Positions 33,662 through 42,703 are shown, counted from the stretch's first letter. The stretch is 64,000 nucleotides of DNA from Allonocardiopsis opalescens (GCF_003002095.1 NZ_PVZC01000008.1:62001-126000); one strand, 5' to 3'. The notes: generated from the sequence alone by a model not told the origin. Numbers and translations: made by a program.

Positions 33662-36427
33662 GTGCTTCACAGCCGCACCGCCGCCCCGGCCGTCCGCCTG
33701 CGGGGCCGGGCCGGCGAGCAGCGCGCGCTCGCGGCCCTGCTCGCCGAGGCGGAGGCCGGACGCGGTGCGGCCCTGCTGCTGACCGGCGGCCCTGGGCTGG
33801 GCCGGTCCGCGCTGCTCGACGACGCCTGCGCGGCGGCCGGCCCGCTGCTGGTGCTGCGGGCCTGCGGGGTCGCGCCCGAGTCCGGACTGGCCTTCGCCGG
33901 CCTGCAGCGGCTGCTGCGCCCGGTGCGCGACAGCCTGGCCGGCCTCGGCGCGGCGCAGGCCGCGGTGCTGCGCCGGGCGCTGGAGACGGGCCGGGTGGCC
34001 GAGAGCGACCGCTTCCTGCTGTGCGCCGGCTTCCTGGACCTGCTCGGCCTGCTCGGCGCGGCGCGCCCGCTGCTGTGCGCCGTGGACGACGCGCACCTGC
34101 TGGACGGGCGCTCGCTCGACGTGCTGGCCTTCGCCGCCCGCAGGACCGCGGGCCTGCCGGTGGCGATGCTGTTCACCGCCCGCGACGGCCGGCCCGAACC
34201 GGTGGTGCCCGGGGTCGCCGCGCTGCGGCTGCCCCCGCTCACCGACGACGCCGTGCGCGAGCTGCTGGCCGACGCCGCGCCGGGACCGGTGGCGCCCCGG
34301 GTGGCCGACCGGCTGGTCCGCGCCGCCTGCGGCAACCCGCTCGCGGCGCGCGGCTTCGCCGCGTCGCTCGGCCCCGAGCGGCTGTCGGGCGCGGCGCCGC
34401 TGCCCGAGCCGCCGCGGCTGGACGACGGCCTGCGCGAGGCCCACGCCGCGCCGGTGCGCGCGCTGCCGGCGCTCACCCGCGACCTGCTGCTGCTGGCGGC
34501 GGCCGACCCCCGCGCCGGGGTGGACGCGCTGGTGCGGGCCGCCGGGCCGCCGGCCGTCTCGGTGAGCGCCTTCGAACCGGCCGAGGAGGCCGGCCTGGTC
34601 CGCATCGACGGCGACCGGCTGCGCTTCCGCGAACCGCTGCTGCGCACCGCCGTCTACCAGGACGCCTCGGCCGCCCGGCGCCGGGCGGCGCACCGGGCGC
34701 TGGCCGGGGTGGTGGACGCCGCCCAGCACCCCGCCAGGTACGTCCGGCACCGCGCCGCCGGAGCGCGCGGCCCCGACCGCGCGCTGGCGGCGGAGCTGGC
34801 GGCCGTCGCGGCGGCGGTCCGCAGGACCGAGGGCCACGCGGCCGCGTCCAAGGCGCTGGAGCGGGCCGCGGGCCTGACCCCGCACCCGCAGCGGCGGGCC
34901 TGCCGGCTGGCCACCGCCTCGCACGACGCCTGGCTGGCCGGACTCACCGACCGGGCCGAGGAGCTGCTGGCCCGGGCGCGCGCCCTGGCCCCCGCCGGGC
35001 GGGCCGCGGGGGTGGTCGAGCTGCTGCACGGCCACGCCGCGCTGCGGGCCGGGAACGCGCTGGACGCCGCGGACGCGCTGCTGGCCGCGGCCGCGCTGCT
35101 GGTCGACCACGACAGGCCGCTGGCCGTCCGGGCGCTGCTGCGCGCGGCCGACGCCGCCTCCTACGCCGGCGACGCGGACCGCCAGGACACCGCGGCCAGG
35201 CTGCTGGCGCCGCTGGCCCGCCCCGACGACGACCCCGCGCTCCGGCTGGGCTGCGCCTACCTGGCCGGCTACGCCGCCTCCTCGCGCGGCGACTACCCCG
35301 CCTCCGTCGGCCCGCTGCGGCGGGTGCTCGCCCTGGCCGAGGAGGTGGAGGACCCGCCCGAGCTGATCTGGGCCTGCATCGCCGCGCTGCGGCTCGGCGA
35401 CGCCCCGCGCGCCCACGCCCTGGCCCGCCGGGCGGTGGCGGTGGCCCGGCGCCGCGAGGCGGCCGCGGCGGTCCCCCAGGCGCTGGAGTTCCTGGTCTGG
35501 GCGGAGTTCTGGACCGGCCGCTTCCCCTCGGCCGTGGAGAGCAGCCGGCTCGGCCTGCGGCTGGCGAGCGAGACCGGGCAGCCCACCTGCGCCACGCACC
35601 ACCTGGCCTGGCTGGCGCTGACCGCCGCGGTCCAGGGCGACGCCGAGGGCTGCCGCGCCCTGGCCAGGGCCGCCGCCGAGCAGGCGCGCGAGCACAGCCT
35701 GGGGCTGCCCGCGGCGCTGGGCTCGTGGGCGATGGCGCTGCTCGACCTCGCCGCGGGCGACGCGGCCGCGAGCTTCTTCCGGCTGCGCGCCCTGGTGCGC
35801 GCGGGCCCCGGCCACGGCCACGCCACCATGCGGCTGCTGACCGGGCCCTACTTCGTGGAGGCGGCGGTGCGCACCGGCGAGACCGCCCGCGCCCGGGCCG
35901 CGCTCGACGGCTACCTGCGCTGGGCCGACGCCACCGGCAGCACGGCCGCGCGGGCGCTGGCCGCACGCGGGCGCGCCCTGCTGGCGGCCGGCGCCGAGGC
36001 GGAGGAGCTGTTCGAGGAGGCGCTGCGGCTGCACCGCAGCAGCGGGCACGACGGCGTGGAGGAGGCCAGGACCCGGCTGCTGTACGGGGCGGCGCTGCGC
36101 CGCAGCCGGCTGCCGGCGCGGGCCCGCGAGCACCTGCGCGACGCGGTGGCGGCATTCGAACGCTCCGGCGCCCGGCTGTGGCTGGCGCAGGCGCGCGCCG
36201 AGCTGCGCGCCATCGGCGATCTGGACCACCGGGCCGAGCGGCCCGCCGCCGACGGGCTCACCCCGCAGCAGCGCCAGATCGCGCTGCTGGTGGCCCGCGG
36301 CGCCACCAACCGCGAGGTGGCCGCGCACATGTTCCTCAGCCCGCGCACGGTCGAGTACCACCTGCGGGCCGTCTTCCGGAAGCTCAACATCAGGTCGCGG
36401 GTGGAGCTGGCCCGCCTGTTCCACTGA
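33662..36427 (+). CDS. large LuxR (LAL-type) ATPase regulator
   Basis: A 921-residue protein. An N-terminal AAA-like ATPase domain has Walker A LLTGGPGLGRSALLDDA (residues about 40-56), with Arg where the invariant Lys should be, and Walker B LLCAVDDAHLLD. A long Ala/Leu-rich helical-repeat region follows. The C-terminal LuxR helix-turn-helix (LTPQQRQIALLVARGATNRE then HMFLSPRTVEYHLRAVFRKL) spans about 860-915. LAL regulators activate secondary metabolism or sugar genes. The GTG start at 33662 lies just 6 bases after TAACAT, so the mRNA may be leaderless. The next gene is a cutinase. Confidence 0.9.
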   Translation: MLHSRTAAPAVRLRGRAGEQRALAALLAEAEAGRGAALLLTGGPGLGRSALLDDACAAAGPLLVLRACGVAPESGLAFAGLQRLLRPVRDSLAGLGAAQAAVLRRALETGRVAESDRFLLCAGFLDLLGLLGAARPLLCAVDDAHLLDGRSLDVLAFAARRTAGLPVAMLFTARDGRPEPVVPGVAALRLPPLTDDAVRELLADAAPGPVAPRVADRLVRAACGNPLAARGFAASLGPERLSGAAPLPEPPRLDDGLREAHAAPVRALPALTRDLLLLAAADPRAGVDALVRAAGPPAVSVSAFEPAEEAGLVRIDGDRLRFREPLLRTAVYQDASAARRRAAHRALAGVVDAAQHPARYVRHRAAGARGPDRALAAELAAVAAAVRRTEGHAAASKALERAAGLTPHPQRRACRLATASHDAWLAGLTDRAEELLARARALAPAGRAAGVVELLHGHAALRAGNALDAADALLAAAALLVDHDRPLAVRALLRAADAASYAGDADRQDTAARLLAPLARPDDDPALRLGCAYLAGYAASSRGDYPASVGPLRRVLALAEEVEDPPELIWACIAALRLGDAPRAHALARRAVAVARRREAAAAVPQALEFLVWAEFWTGRFPSAVESSRLGLRLASETGQPTCATHHLAWLALTAAVQGDAEGCRALARAAAEQAREHSLGLPAALGSWAMALLDLAAGDAAASFFRLRALVRAGPGHGHATMRLLTGPYFVEAAVRTGETARARAALDGYLRWADATGSTAARALAARGRALLAAGAEAEELFEEALRLHRSSGHDGVEEARTRLLYGAALRRSRLPARAREHLRDAVAAFERSGARLWLAQARAELRAIGDLDHRAERPAADGLTPQQRQIALLVARGATNREVAAHMFLSPRTVEYHLRAVFRKLNIRSRVELARLFH

Positions 36428-36873
36428 TTCCGCCGACCCGCGGCGGCGATTCCGCGTTTCTTTCCGGATCGGCACATTCGCCGTTCCCGCCTCGCACCGG
36501 CCCGCGCGTGAGGCGGTGGCGGCGATGGCCGTCCCGACCTCCCGTTCGGCAGGGCGACGGCGGCCGGGCGTCCGGTCCGTGCGCCCGCCGCCGCCCTCCA
36601 CGGGAGCGGTCCCACACGCCTCCGTAGCCGCTGAGCAGGCCGTTCATCAAGACTGGTGGTCCTACGGATGCGCGGCCGGCGAATCGACTCGATAGTTGCC
36701 AGCAACGGAAACAGAGCGGCTGCCCGAACAGCCCCGCGACGCACCGTCCCCCATGGCGCACGCGGACCCACCGGTTCCCGCCTCCGCTCACTCCCCCGCC
36801 GGTGCTCCGGTCCGCGCCGTCCGTTCCCCCGGGCGCGGCCGGTGCGCCACCTTCCGACAGGAGTACGCCTTCC
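36428..36873. other. 446-base intergenic region upstream of the cutinase gene
   Basis: No gene is supported; reading frames here are compositional. It must carry the cutinase promoter. GC content drops around 36640-36715 (ATCAAGACTGGTGG, GAATCGACTCGATAGTTGCC), the best promoter region. GAATCGACTCGATAG contains the partial palindrome ATCGACTCGAT. Confidence 0.4.
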
Positions 36874-37791
36874 ATGCGATCACCTCTGCGCACCTCCGCC
36901 GCGCCGCCCTCCCCCCGCCGCACCCGCCGGGCCGGCCGGCTGCTGCTCACGCTGGCGCTCGTCGCCGCCGGACTGGCCGCCGCCGGTCCGGCGCAGGCCG
37001 ACGAGAACCCCTACGAGCGCGGGCCGAACCCCACCGAGTCCAGTGTCGAGGCCGTGCGCGGCCCCTTCGCCACGGCGAGCACCTCGGTGTCGTCCCTGGT
37101 GGCGGGCTTCGGCGGCGGCACGATCCACTACCCGACCAGCACCGCCGAGGGCACCTTCGGCGCGGTCGCGCTGGCCCCCGGCTACACCGCCAGCTCGACC
37201 TCCTACTCCTGGTTCGGGCCGCGGCTTGCCTCGCAGGGCTTCGTGGTGTTCCTGATCGACACCGACTCCCGCTTCGACCAGCCCGGCAGCCGGGGCGACC
37301 AGCTGCTCAACGCGCTGGACTACCTGGTCGAGGACAGCTCGGTGCGCAACCGGATCGACCCGGACCGGCTGGCCGTGATGGGGCACTCGATGGGCGGCGG
37401 CGGCTCGCTGTCGGCCGCGGAGGAGCGCCCCGAGCTGCAGGCCGCCATCCCGATGACCCCCTGGCACATCAGCGAGGACTGGTCGGACGTGAGCGTGCCG
37501 ACCCTGATCATCGGCGCGGAGGACGACACCGTCGCCTCCGTCGGCTCGCACGCCATCCCGTTCTACGAGAGCCTGCCGGGCTCGCTGGACCGGGCCTACA
37601 TGGAGCTGGCGGACGCGAGCCACTTCGTCCCCAACAGCGCCGACACCAATATCGCCCGCTACACGATCAGCTGGCTGAAGCGCTTCGTCGACAACGACAC
37701 CCGCTACGAGCAGTTCCTGTGCCCGCCGCCGGACACCGGGCTGTTCAGCGACTTCTCCGACTACCGCGACAGCTGCCCGCACAGCGGCTGA
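36874..37791 (+). CDS. secreted cutinase / polyester hydrolase (PETase-family)
   Basis: A 305-residue alpha/beta hydrolase of the Thermobifida cutinase type, which opens cutin and synthetic polyesters. The Arg-rich signal peptide (RRTRRAGRLLLTLALVAAGL) is followed by AQA at 40-42, so the mature protein would begin DENPYERGPNPTE. The triad is Ser172 in GHSMGGG, Asp218 in GAEDDTVA and His250 in ASHFVPN. The oxyanion pair is Tyr104 and Met173, the substrate-stacking Trp is 197, and a C-terminal disulfide is likely between Cys283 and Cys301. ATG 36874 has AGGAG 11 bases upstream. It is preceded by a LAL regulator and followed by a long hairpin. Confidence 0.94.
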   Translation: MRSPLRTSAAPPSPRRTRRAGRLLLTLALVAAGLAAAGPAQADENPYERGPNPTESSVEAVRGPFATASTSVSSLVAGFGGGTIHYPTSTAEGTFGAVALAPGYTASSTSYSWFGPRLASQGFVVFLIDTDSRFDQPGSRGDQLLNALDYLVEDSSVRNRIDPDRLAVMGHSMGGGGSLSAAEERPELQAAIPMTPWHISEDWSDVSVPTLIIGAEDDTVASVGSHAIPFYESLPGSLDRAYMELADASHFVPNSADTNIARYTISWLKRFVDNDTRYEQFLCPPPDTGLFSDFSDYRDSCPHSG

Positions 37792-37798
37792 GCCCGGC

Positions 37799-37846
37799 CC
37801 GCAGGCCGCCCGGCCCTCCCCCTGCGGAGGGCCGGGCGGCCTGCGG
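37799..37846. terminator. 21-bp perfect hairpin between cutinase and GH3 genes
   Basis: Arms at 37799-37819 and 37826-37846 pair without mismatch (begins CCGCAGGCCGCCC) around a 6-base loop. It lies between convergent gene ends and probably terminates transcription from both sides. No T-tract. Confidence 0.8.
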
Positions 37847-37872
37847 CGTGCGCGGGCGCCCGGGGCGGGCGC

Positions 37873-40701
37873 TCAGCCGGACGGGACCGCCTCCAGGATC
37901 GCCACGGCCACACCGGGCTGGTCGAAGACCACGAACAGGTCGCGGCGCCCGGTCGCGGCCTCCCCCAGCGGGCAGCCGTACTCCGCGAAGGCGAAGCGGT
38001 CCGGCTCGGGCGGCAGGGCGAGGGCGCCGACCAGCGGGCCGTCCAGGGGGTCGTCCAGGCGCAGGCTGAGGGTGCCGCCCGAGGCGGCGTTGGCCGACAC
38101 GCGGACGGCGGCCGGGCCCGATCCGGCGGGTGGGAAGGCGACGTCGCGGAAGGCGATCCAGGAGTCGGCCTCCGCCGAGCGGACCGCCTCGCCGCGCTCG
38201 GGCGCGGCCGGGCAGGGCGTGACGCCGTGGTAGTCGTCGTGGTCGGCGGCGCTCCAAGGGCCGGCGCCGATCGAGCGCGGCGGGATGGTCTCGCCGGGTA
38301 CGTCGAGGGGGGCGCGCAGCCGGATGTCCTTGGCGGAGCGGCCGAGCTGGATCTTGCGCGGGGCGTCCTCGACCACGAAGCGGTTCCTGGTGACGTCCCA
38401 GACGGCGAGGTCGGCCAGGTCGAAGGCGATCGTGACGGTGCGGCTCTCGCCGGGCGCCAGCTCGACCCGGGCGAAGCCGCGCAGCTGGCGCAGCGGCTGC
38501 TTGACGCGGGAGCGGCGCTGCTGGGTGTAGCACTGCACCACCTCCGAGCCGGGCCGGTCGCCGGTGTTGGTGACGACGGCGCGGGCCAGCACCCGCCCGC
38601 CGACCACGGCGACCTGGAGCCCGCTGTAGTCGAAGTCGGTGTAGCTCAGGCCGTGGCCGAAGGGGTAGAGCGGGTTGCCCCGGTAGTACAGGTAGGTGGC
38701 GTCGCTGGCGATGATGTCGTAGTCGAACAGGTCGGGCAGTTCGGCGGCGGAGCGGTACCAGGTCTGGGTGAGCCGCCCGGCCGGCTCGGCGTCGCCGAAG
38801 AGCACGTCGGCGAGCGCGTTGCCGTACTCCTGGCCGCCGTGCGCCGACCACACCACGGCGGGCAGCGTCTCGTCGGCCCAGGTGGCCGAGAAGGGGTAGC
38901 CGCTGCTGAGCACCAGCACGGTCTTCGGGTTCGCCGCGTGCACCGCCCGCAGCACGCGCTCCTGGGCGGCGGGGAGGTCCAGGTCGGCGCGGTCCTCGGT
39001 CTCCCTGCCGTTGACGAGCGGGTGGTCGCCGGCGACCACCACGGCGACCTCGGCGGTCGCGGCGAGCGCCGCCGCCGCCCTGGCGCCGTCGGTCAGGGTC
39101 TCCACGGTGAGCACCGCGGCGGCGTCGGCGTCGCCGGTGAGCACGAGGGTGCCGCCGGGGGCGGCGGTGACGTACTGGCCGGTGGCGATGTGCCGCAGCA
39201 CGACGGCGCCGCCGGGGCGCTCCTGGAAGCGGAAGGTCTGGCGCACCTCCCAGCCGGCCGGGCCCGGCTGGTCGTTGACCAGCACGCCGTCCTCGCCGGC
39301 CGAGAGGTAGCGGCCGTTGGCCGCCGCGCGCAGCGCCTTGGCGCCGCCGCCCCAGTCGAAGACGTCGAAGGCGCAGGAGTCGCGGTCGGCGCCCGCCACG
39401 ACCCGCAGCGGGCCGCCGGCCGGGTCGGCGTCGGCGGTGACCCGGCCCGAGCCGGTGCGCAGCACGACGCGGTCGACGCCCTCGTGGAAGACGGTCTCGA
39501 CCCGGGCGGCGATGCCGTCGCGTGCGGTGACGGAGTAGGGCAGGGTGCCGCTGTACCAGTCCTCCATCAGCGCGTCGCCGAGCTGGCCGATGACCGCGAC
39601 GCGGCGGGGGCGGGCCAGCGGCAGCAGGCCGTCGTTCTTGAGCAGCACGATGGAGCGGGTGGCCGCGGTCCTGGCCAGGGCCTGGTGCGCGGGGCTGTTC
39701 ACGACGTCGCCGTCCTGCGCTCGGGAGCCGTCGGCGTCCTCGGGGTCGAACTCGCCCAGCCGGAACCGGATCGAGAGCGCGTGCCGGGCGGCGGCGTCGA
39801 TGTCGCCGGGCGCGAGCAGGCCGCGGCGCAGCGCCTCGCGGATGTGGCCGAGGGTAGCCTCGGGTCGGTCGGCGTCCTGGGTGAAGCTGTCCAGGCCGGC
39901 CTTGATCGCGTGCGCGTAGGCGGTGGGCGGGTCGGGGTGGAAGCCCTGGAGGGCGGTGAGGTTGCCCGGGGCGAAGGCGTCGCTGACCACCAGGATGTCG
40001 TCGGGGGCGGCGGCGCGCAGCACTTCGGCGATGAGCGGGCTCAGGTGCGCAGGGCGGCCGTTGACCAGGTTGTAGGAGGGCATCACCGCGACCGCCGCGC
40101 CCGCGCGCAGCGCGGGCAGGAAGGCGGGCAGCTCGTACTCGTGCAGCACCCTCGGCGGCAGGTTGCTGGAGGTGGTGCAGCGGTCGGTCTCGTTGTTGTA
40201 GGCCAGGAAGTGCTTGAGGGTCGGCGCGGTGCGCAGCCGCGGGCCCGGGCCGGCCAGCCCGCGTGCGTAGGCGGCGCCGAGCAGCCCGGTGAGCCAGGGG
40301 TCCTCGGCGTAGCCCTCCTCGTTTCGGCCCCACCGGGGGTCGCGCAGCGGGTTGACCACCGGCGCCCACACGTTGCGGCCCGCGGCGGCGGGGTCCTTGC
40401 GGTGGTAGGCGAGCACCTCCTCGGCCGTTGCGGCGCCGACCGCGCGTACCAGCGCGGGGTCCCAGGTGCTGCCCAGCCCGACCGCCTGCGGGAACACGGT
40501 GGCGGGGCCGAGCCAGGCCAGTCCGTGCAGCGCCTCGGTGCCGGTGCGGAAGGCGCCCAGGCCGAGCCGCTCGACCGGCGCCTGGTGCTGATGCAGCAGG
40601 CCGATCCGCTCGTCGGGGGTCAGCCGCCGGAGCAGGTCCTCGACGCGGTCGGCCACGGGGAGTTCGGGGTCGCGGTAGGTGCCGGTCACGGGTTCGGTCA
40701 T
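37873..40701 (-). CDS. glycoside hydrolase family 3 beta-glycosidase
   Basis: A 942-residue intracellular-type protein without signal peptide. The GH3 N-terminal barrel includes KHFLAYNNETDR and the nucleophile region ILVVSDAFAPGNL (Asp241). The C-terminal domain begins near SIVLLKNDGLLPLA. Within it lies an insertion of about 150 residues resembling a beta-trefoil/fascin-like module (GRYLSAGEDGVLVNDQ and GQYVTAAPGGTLVLTG). A fibronectin III-like C-terminal region starts near LQVAVVGGRVLARAVVTNTG. Beta-glucosidase or beta-xylosidase activity on xyloglucan oligosaccharides fits the locus; specificity cannot be read by eye. ATG 40701 (MTEPVTGTYRDPELP) is preferred. A LacI-type operator lies 69 bases upstream. 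Confidence 0.92.
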   Translation of the reverse strand: MTEPVTGTYRDPELPVADRVEDLLRRLTPDERIGLLHQHQAPVERLGLGAFRTGTEALHGLAWLGPATVFPQAVGLGSTWDPALVRAVGAATAEEVLAYHRKDPAAAGRNVWAPVVNPLRDPRWGRNEEGYAEDPWLTGLLGAAYARGLAGPGPRLRTAPTLKHFLAYNNETDRCTTSSNLPPRVLHEYELPAFLPALRAGAAVAVMPSYNLVNGRPAHLSPLIAEVLRAAAPDDILVVSDAFAPGNLTALQGFHPDPPTAYAHAIKAGLDSFTQDADRPEATLGHIREALRRGLLAPGDIDAAARHALSIRFRLGEFDPEDADGSRAQDGDVVNSPAHQALARTAATRSIVLLKNDGLLPLARPRRVAVIGQLGDALMEDWYSGTLPYSVTARDGIAARVETVFHEGVDRVVLRTGSGRVTADADPAGGPLRVVAGADRDSCAFDVFDWGGGAKALRAAANGRYLSAGEDGVLVNDQPGPAGWEVRQTFRFQERPGGAVVLRHIATGQYVTAAPGGTLVLTGDADAAAVLTVETLTDGARAAAALAATAEVAVVVAGDHPLVNGRETEDRADLDLPAAQERVLRAVHAANPKTVLVLSSGYPFSATWADETLPAVVWSAHGGQEYGNALADVLFGDAEPAGRLTQTWYRSAAELPDLFDYDIIASDATYLYYRGNPLYPFGHGLSYTDFDYSGLQVAVVGGRVLARAVVTNTGDRPGSEVVQCYTQQRRSRVKQPLRQLRGFARVELAPGESRTVTIAFDLADLAVWDVTRNRFVVEDAPRKIQLGRSAKDIRLRAPLDVPGETIPPRSIGAGPWSAADHDDYHGVTPCPAAPERGEAVRSAEADSWIAFRDVAFPPAGSGPAAVRVSANAASGGTLSLRLDDPLDGPLVGALALPPEPDRFAFAEYGCPLGEAATGRRDLFVVFDQPGVAVAILEAVPSG

Positions 40702-40769
40702 CGGTCCATCCCGTCTGTCGGGCGCGCCGCGCCGGCGGGGGGACCGGCACGACCGGGTGCGGCTGATCA

Positions 40770-40783
40770 TCGAAGCGCTTCGA
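40770..40783. promoter_or_regulatory. LacI-type operator upstream of the GH3 gene
   Basis: TCGAAGCGCTTCGA is a perfect 14-bp palindrome with the central CG step typical of LacI-family sites. The identical sequence occurs at 53681-53694 before the lacI gene. Control of GH3 by that LacI protein is inferred from identity. Confidence 0.8.
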
Positions 40784-40895
40784 CACCGCCCCTCACGAGA
40801 CTGCCCAGCCGACGCCCGGCGGTCAATAGCGGCGGCGGAGTTTGTGTCGTGGCCGGTCGCCCGGACCCGCCGTGCGGCCGGATGTCAAAGCGGCC

Positions 40896-41012
40896 GTCCA
40901 CAGACCCGCGGCCGGGCCCGGCCTGTCCACAACCCACCGGTAGCGCCTCCCGAACCGCCCGCGAAACCGGAAGACTGGTGCCAAGGGGTGCCCCCCAGGG
41001 CGGGCGGGGGAA
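40896..41012 (-). repeat. intergenic element, copy A
   Basis: Read on the minus strand, the element has a G-run hairpin (GGGGGGCACCCC), then CACCAGTCTTCCGG (40980-40967). TTGTGGACAG follows 48 bases later (40932-40923) and CTGTGGAC 29 bases after that (40903-40896). Copy B at 54917-55036 has the same motifs at nearly identical spacing. Both copies point toward the downstream glycoside hydrolase gene. No gene is supported in 40702-41111; besides this element and the LacI operator I see only GC-rich sequence. Confidence 0.7.
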
Positions 41013-41111
41013 GGGATTCCGGGGGCGGGGCGACGGGACGGACGGCACCGGACCGGCCGGCCGGGCGGCCGTTCGGGGGCGGGACAGGCGCCGGAGTGTC
41101 CGGACGCCCGC

Positions 41112-42350
41112 TCAGTCGAAGGGCAGCCGCCCCGCGTCCACCGCCTCCAGGACGCGGGCCGCGCCGCCCAGCGCGGCGGCGTCGCGCTGGAGGGTGGACG
41201 CGACCACCTGGCAGCCCCCGCCGCCCGGCACGGCGGCGCGCTCCTGGAGCTCCTTGTCGACGGCGGGCAGCAGCCAGGGCGCGAGCGCCGCGTAGTGGCC
41301 GCCGAGCACGACGGTGCGCGGATTGAGCAGGTTGACCAGCACGGCCACGCCCGCGCCGAGGTCGCGGCCGGCCGCCTCCAGCGCGGCCAGCACCTGCCGG
41401 TCGCCGGCCCGGGCGCGGGCCACCACCTCGTCCACCTCAGGCTCCAGGTCGGAGAAGGGCACCGTGCCGTCGCGGGCGTCGGGCTCGTCGCCGTTGGCCG
41501 ACGCCCGCCGCACGACCGCGCCGATCCCGGCCAGCGCCTCCAGGCAGCCCCGCCGCCCGCAGCGGCACAGCGGTCCCGCCGGGTCGATCTGGATGTGGGC
41601 GGCCTCGCCGCCGTAGCCCGCGCTGCCGCGCCGCAGCCGCCCGTCCACGATCATGCCGGCACCCAGCCCGGCCTCGCCGGTGAGGTAGACCAGGTCGCTG
41701 ACCCCGGCGTGCGGGCCGAAGCGGTGCTCGGCCAGGGCGGCCAGGTTCGCGTCATTGCCCACGTCGACCAGGAAGCCGGGCTCGCGCAGCGCGCGGGTGA
41801 GGTCCCCGACCACGTCGACGTCCCGCCAGCCCAGGCCGGGCGCGTCACTGACCCTGCCGTGCGGGTCGACCAGGCCGGGGACGGCGACGGAGAGCCCGAG
41901 CACCTGCCGCCCGTCGCGCTCGGTGCGCGCGATCACCCGCCGCGCCAGCGCGGCCACCGCGGTGACCGACCGGGGGCCGCGCTCGGTGGCGCCGGGGAAC
42001 GACCGCCGCCACGACAGCACCGGCTGCCCGGCGAGGTCGACGGCGACGGCGGTGAGGTGGTCGACGTTCACCTCGATGCCGATCGCGGCGTAGGAGGCGC
42101 CGTCGAGGGTGAGCATCATGGCGGGGCGGCCGACGCGGTTGCCGGTCATGCCGATCTCGCGCAGCAGCCGCCGTTCGAGCAGCTCGGAGACGAGGCTGGA
42201 CACGGTGGTCTTGTTCAGCCCGGTCGCGGCGGCGATGTCGGCGCGCGAGCAGGGCGCCTGCTCGCGCACGCAGCGCAGCACCACGGCGCGGTTGGTCGCC
42301 CGGACGTGCGCGAGCTCCGCGCGGCGCGGATCGCTGGGCGTCGTGATCAC
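41112..42350 (-). CDS. ROK family transcriptional regulator (XylR/NagC type)
   Basis: A 412-residue protein. The N-terminal winged helix is NRAVVLRCVREQAPCSRADI then ATGLNKTTVSSLVSELLER (residues about 19-60). A sugar-kinase-like ROK domain follows: GIEVNVDHLTAVAVDLAG, VDVGNDANLAALAEHRFG, LTGEAGLGAGMIVDG, and the zinc motif CRCGRRGCLEA. Such repressors bind mono- or oligosaccharides. GTG 42350 has GGGAAG upstream. It is divergent from the ABC importer genes, and the intergenic region holds a XylR-like operator, so it probably represses both sides. Confidence 0.93.
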   Translation of the reverse strand: MITTPSDPRRAELAHVRATNRAVVLRCVREQAPCSRADIAAATGLNKTTVSSLVSELLERRLLREIGMTGNRVGRPAMMLTLDGASYAAIGIEVNVDHLTAVAVDLAGQPVLSWRRSFPGATERGPRSVTAVAALARRVIARTERDGRQVLGLSVAVPGLVDPHGRVSDAPGLGWRDVDVVGDLTRALREPGFLVDVGNDANLAALAEHRFGPHAGVSDLVYLTGEAGLGAGMIVDGRLRRGSAGYGGEAAHIQIDPAGPLCRCGRRGCLEALAGIGAVVRRASANGDEPDARDGTVPFSDLEPEVDEVVARARAGDRQVLAALEAAGRDLGAGVAVLVNLLNPRTVVLGGHYAALAPWLLPAVDKELQERAAVPGGGGCQVVASTLQRDAAALGGAARVLEAVDAGRLPFD

Positions 42351-42473
42351 GTTCGGTCGACTTCCCTTCGCCCGGCGGGGTCCCGCCGTCTCGGCTCCGG
42401 CGGCCGGCGGCGCGCCCCGGCCCCGGGCGGATCGCCACCCGGCCGACGTCTTGTGTGCCAGGTCACCGTCGAG

Positions 42474-42503
42474 TAATTTGTTGGGCTACTCAACGAACTA
42501 ATT
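42474..42503. promoter_or_regulatory. ROK/XylR-like operator between ROK gene and ABC importer
   Basis: An AT-rich 30-base patch in GC-rich DNA reads TAATTTGTTG, a 10-base centre, then AACGAACTAATT. The right half (CAACGAACTAAT) is close to the half-site of Bacillus XylR operators (CAACAAACTAA), and the left half approximates its mirror. It overlaps the probable promoters. The rest of 42351-42703 contains no gene. Confidence 0.65.
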
Positions 42504-42703
42504 CTAGCGCGCACCTCCATCTGGACGAAGCCATATTTCCCGGCCGGTGCACCGGCTCCCCCGACCCCTCCGCTCCCAAGACGCCGCCCTCCGGGGCCCG
42601 CGCGGACCCGCTCCCCGCCGGGCCCTCCCGACGCACGCCCACCCTCCGCCCAAGCCGCCGCCGGGCCCCGGTCCGGCGCGCCCTGCCCGAGGAAGAATCC
42701 GCC

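Noticed and set aside
37678-37690. GAAGCGCTTCG inside the cutinase gene as a third LacI operator
   Set aside because: It lacks the outer palindromic bases (TGAAGCGCTTCGTC), lies deep in coding sequence and simply encodes LKRFVD, which is conserved in cutinases.
40896-40932. DnaA-box-like words as a chromosomal or plasmid origin
   Set aside because: Only two imperfect boxes per copy, no dnaA, dnaN or rep gene and no AT-rich unwinding region. Treated as part of a dispersed element.
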